Part shown: in pieces, positions 12,295-12,797 of the stretch
How the letters are laid out: each line of letters opens with the position of its first letter
Position numbering within the stretch: position 1 is the stretch's first letter
NCBI GenBank assembly: GCA_023434535.1
Contig: JAEYSR010000032.1
Span: 1 to 12,797, forward strand
Direction: 5' to 3'
DNA length: 12,797 nucleotides
Source of the DNA: Actinomycetes bacterium
Lineage (GTDB): Bacteria > Actinomycetota > Acidimicrobiia > Acidimicrobiales > Microtrichaceae
Program-made: the position numbers and the translations under genes
Notes under the pieces: generated by a model
Told to the model about the DNA's origin: nothing
Seen by the model: only the letters and a program-made list of their open reading frames with translations
The model's database searches: none

Positions 12295-12797
12295 GTGAAC
12301 GAGGCGACCGTGGCCGGAGCGACGCGCGGGGACCTGGCGTACGCGGAGCTCAAGCGCCGGCTGCTGGCCGGCGAGTTCCCGCTCAACGTGCGGCTCGGCG
12401 AGGAGAAGCTCGCAGCCCTCGCCGGCGTCTCCCGGACCCCCGTCCGCGAGGCTCTCCTCCGCCTGTCCGCCGAGGGTCTCGTGACGCGCTGGAACGACGG
12501 CGGGTTCCGTCCCGTCGCCCCCGACGTGTCGATGATGCGCCACATCTACGAGGCCCGGGCCCTGCTCGAGCGGGCGGCGCTGACCCTTCCGTCGGAGCAC
12601 GGGCGCACCCACGACCGGGCGGTGCTCACGGAGCTCCTCGCCGACTGGCAGGAGCTCGCAGCGGAGGGCGAGCACGAGCCGGACCCCGGCTTCGTCGCCC
12701 ACGACGAGGCCTTCCACCTCAGCCTGGCCGAGTCGGCCGGCAACCCCGTCGTCGTCGACCTGCTCCGGCAGGTCAACGACCGGATCCGTCTGGTGCG
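12295..12797 (+). CDS. GntR-family transcriptional regulator, FadR/FCD subgroup (3' end outside window)
   Basis: The frame from GTG 12295 is open to the window end and gives 167 residues. An N-terminal winged helix of the GntR type occupies about 14-76 (LAYAELKRRLLAGEF, LAALAGVSRTPVREALLRLSAEGLV, then a WNDGGFRPV wing). The FCD ligand-binding domain begins at about 80 (MMRHIYEARALLERAAL) and includes the HDEAFHLSLAESAGNP segment with metal-ligand candidates D137 and H141, and NDRIRLV at the cut. About 50 residues should be missing. The start is chosen because GntR proteins begin close to the first helix and a GGGGGTG lies just upstream; in-frame GTGs at 12202 and 12214 would add a Pro/Arg-rich extension unlike the family. 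These regulators usually respond to small organic acids and control adjacent divergent genes, here the AtzH-like gene. Confidence 0.92.
   Translation, partial: MNEATVAGATRGDLAYAELKRRLLAGEFPLNVRLGEEKLAALAGVSRTPVREALLRLSAEGLVTRWNDGGFRPVAPDVSMMRHIYEARALLERAALTLPSEHGRTHDRAVLTELLADWQELAAEGEHEPDPGFVAHDEAFHLSLAESAGNPVVVDLLRQVNDRIRLV

Overview
The window reads as GC-rich chromosomal DNA from an actinobacterium. An Acidimicrobiia-like member of the Actinomycetota is my best guess. This is inferred from the very high GC, frequent GTG starts, Thr/Ser/Pro-rich tails on exported domains, and a complete System I cytochrome c maturation locus, which most cultured actinobacteria lack. The assignment is not proven from the sequence. 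I see no rRNA, tRNA, CRISPR array, transposase or phage gene.

Positions 1-6365 (+ strand) hold a colinear cytochrome c maturation operon: ccmB (5' end cut off), ccmC, ccmD, ccmE, ccmF, a CcmG/DsbE/TlpA-type thioredoxin, ccmH and a CcmI-like TPR protein. All seven gene junctions overlap by exactly four bases (ATGA or GTGA). The products should export heme (CcmB with an off-window CcmA), load it on CcmE (CcmC, CcmD), keep apocytochrome cysteines reduced (CcmG, CcmH), and ligate heme to apocytochrome (CcmF, CcmH, CcmI). A saccharopine-dehydrogenase-family reductase follows at 6387-7604 with its own possible leaderless promoter.

Positions 7627-11619 are all on the - strand. Convergent to the reductase is a predicted lipoprotein of unknown family. 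Upstream of it is a compact four-gene cluster, in transcription order: a winged-helix regulator with a SufR-like C-terminal cysteine motif, a NifS/IscS-type cysteine desulfurase, a HAD hydrolase and a histidine phosphatase. Gaps are 2 nt, a 4-nt overlap and 7 nt, so this looks like one operon. Its first two genes suggest iron-sulfur sensing coupled to sulfur mobilisation.

Positions 11620-12797 hold a 17-bp tandem repeat between the regulator and an AtzH/HpxZ-like NTF2-fold gene (- strand). A divergent intergenic region with TGT-N2-ACA palindromes comes next, then the start of a GntR/FCD-family regulator (+ strand) that runs off the end. That arrangement is typical of a locally acting regulator in amide/ureide nitrogen catabolism, but the partner genes lie outside the window.

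The most interesting points are the System I locus in an actinobacterial-looking genome with its uniform 4-nt overlaps, the putative Fe-S sensor/cysteine desulfurase operon with two attached phosphatases, and the tandem repeat that appears to be an amplification of a gene's last codons. I found no clear evidence of a wholly new defence or mobile system.
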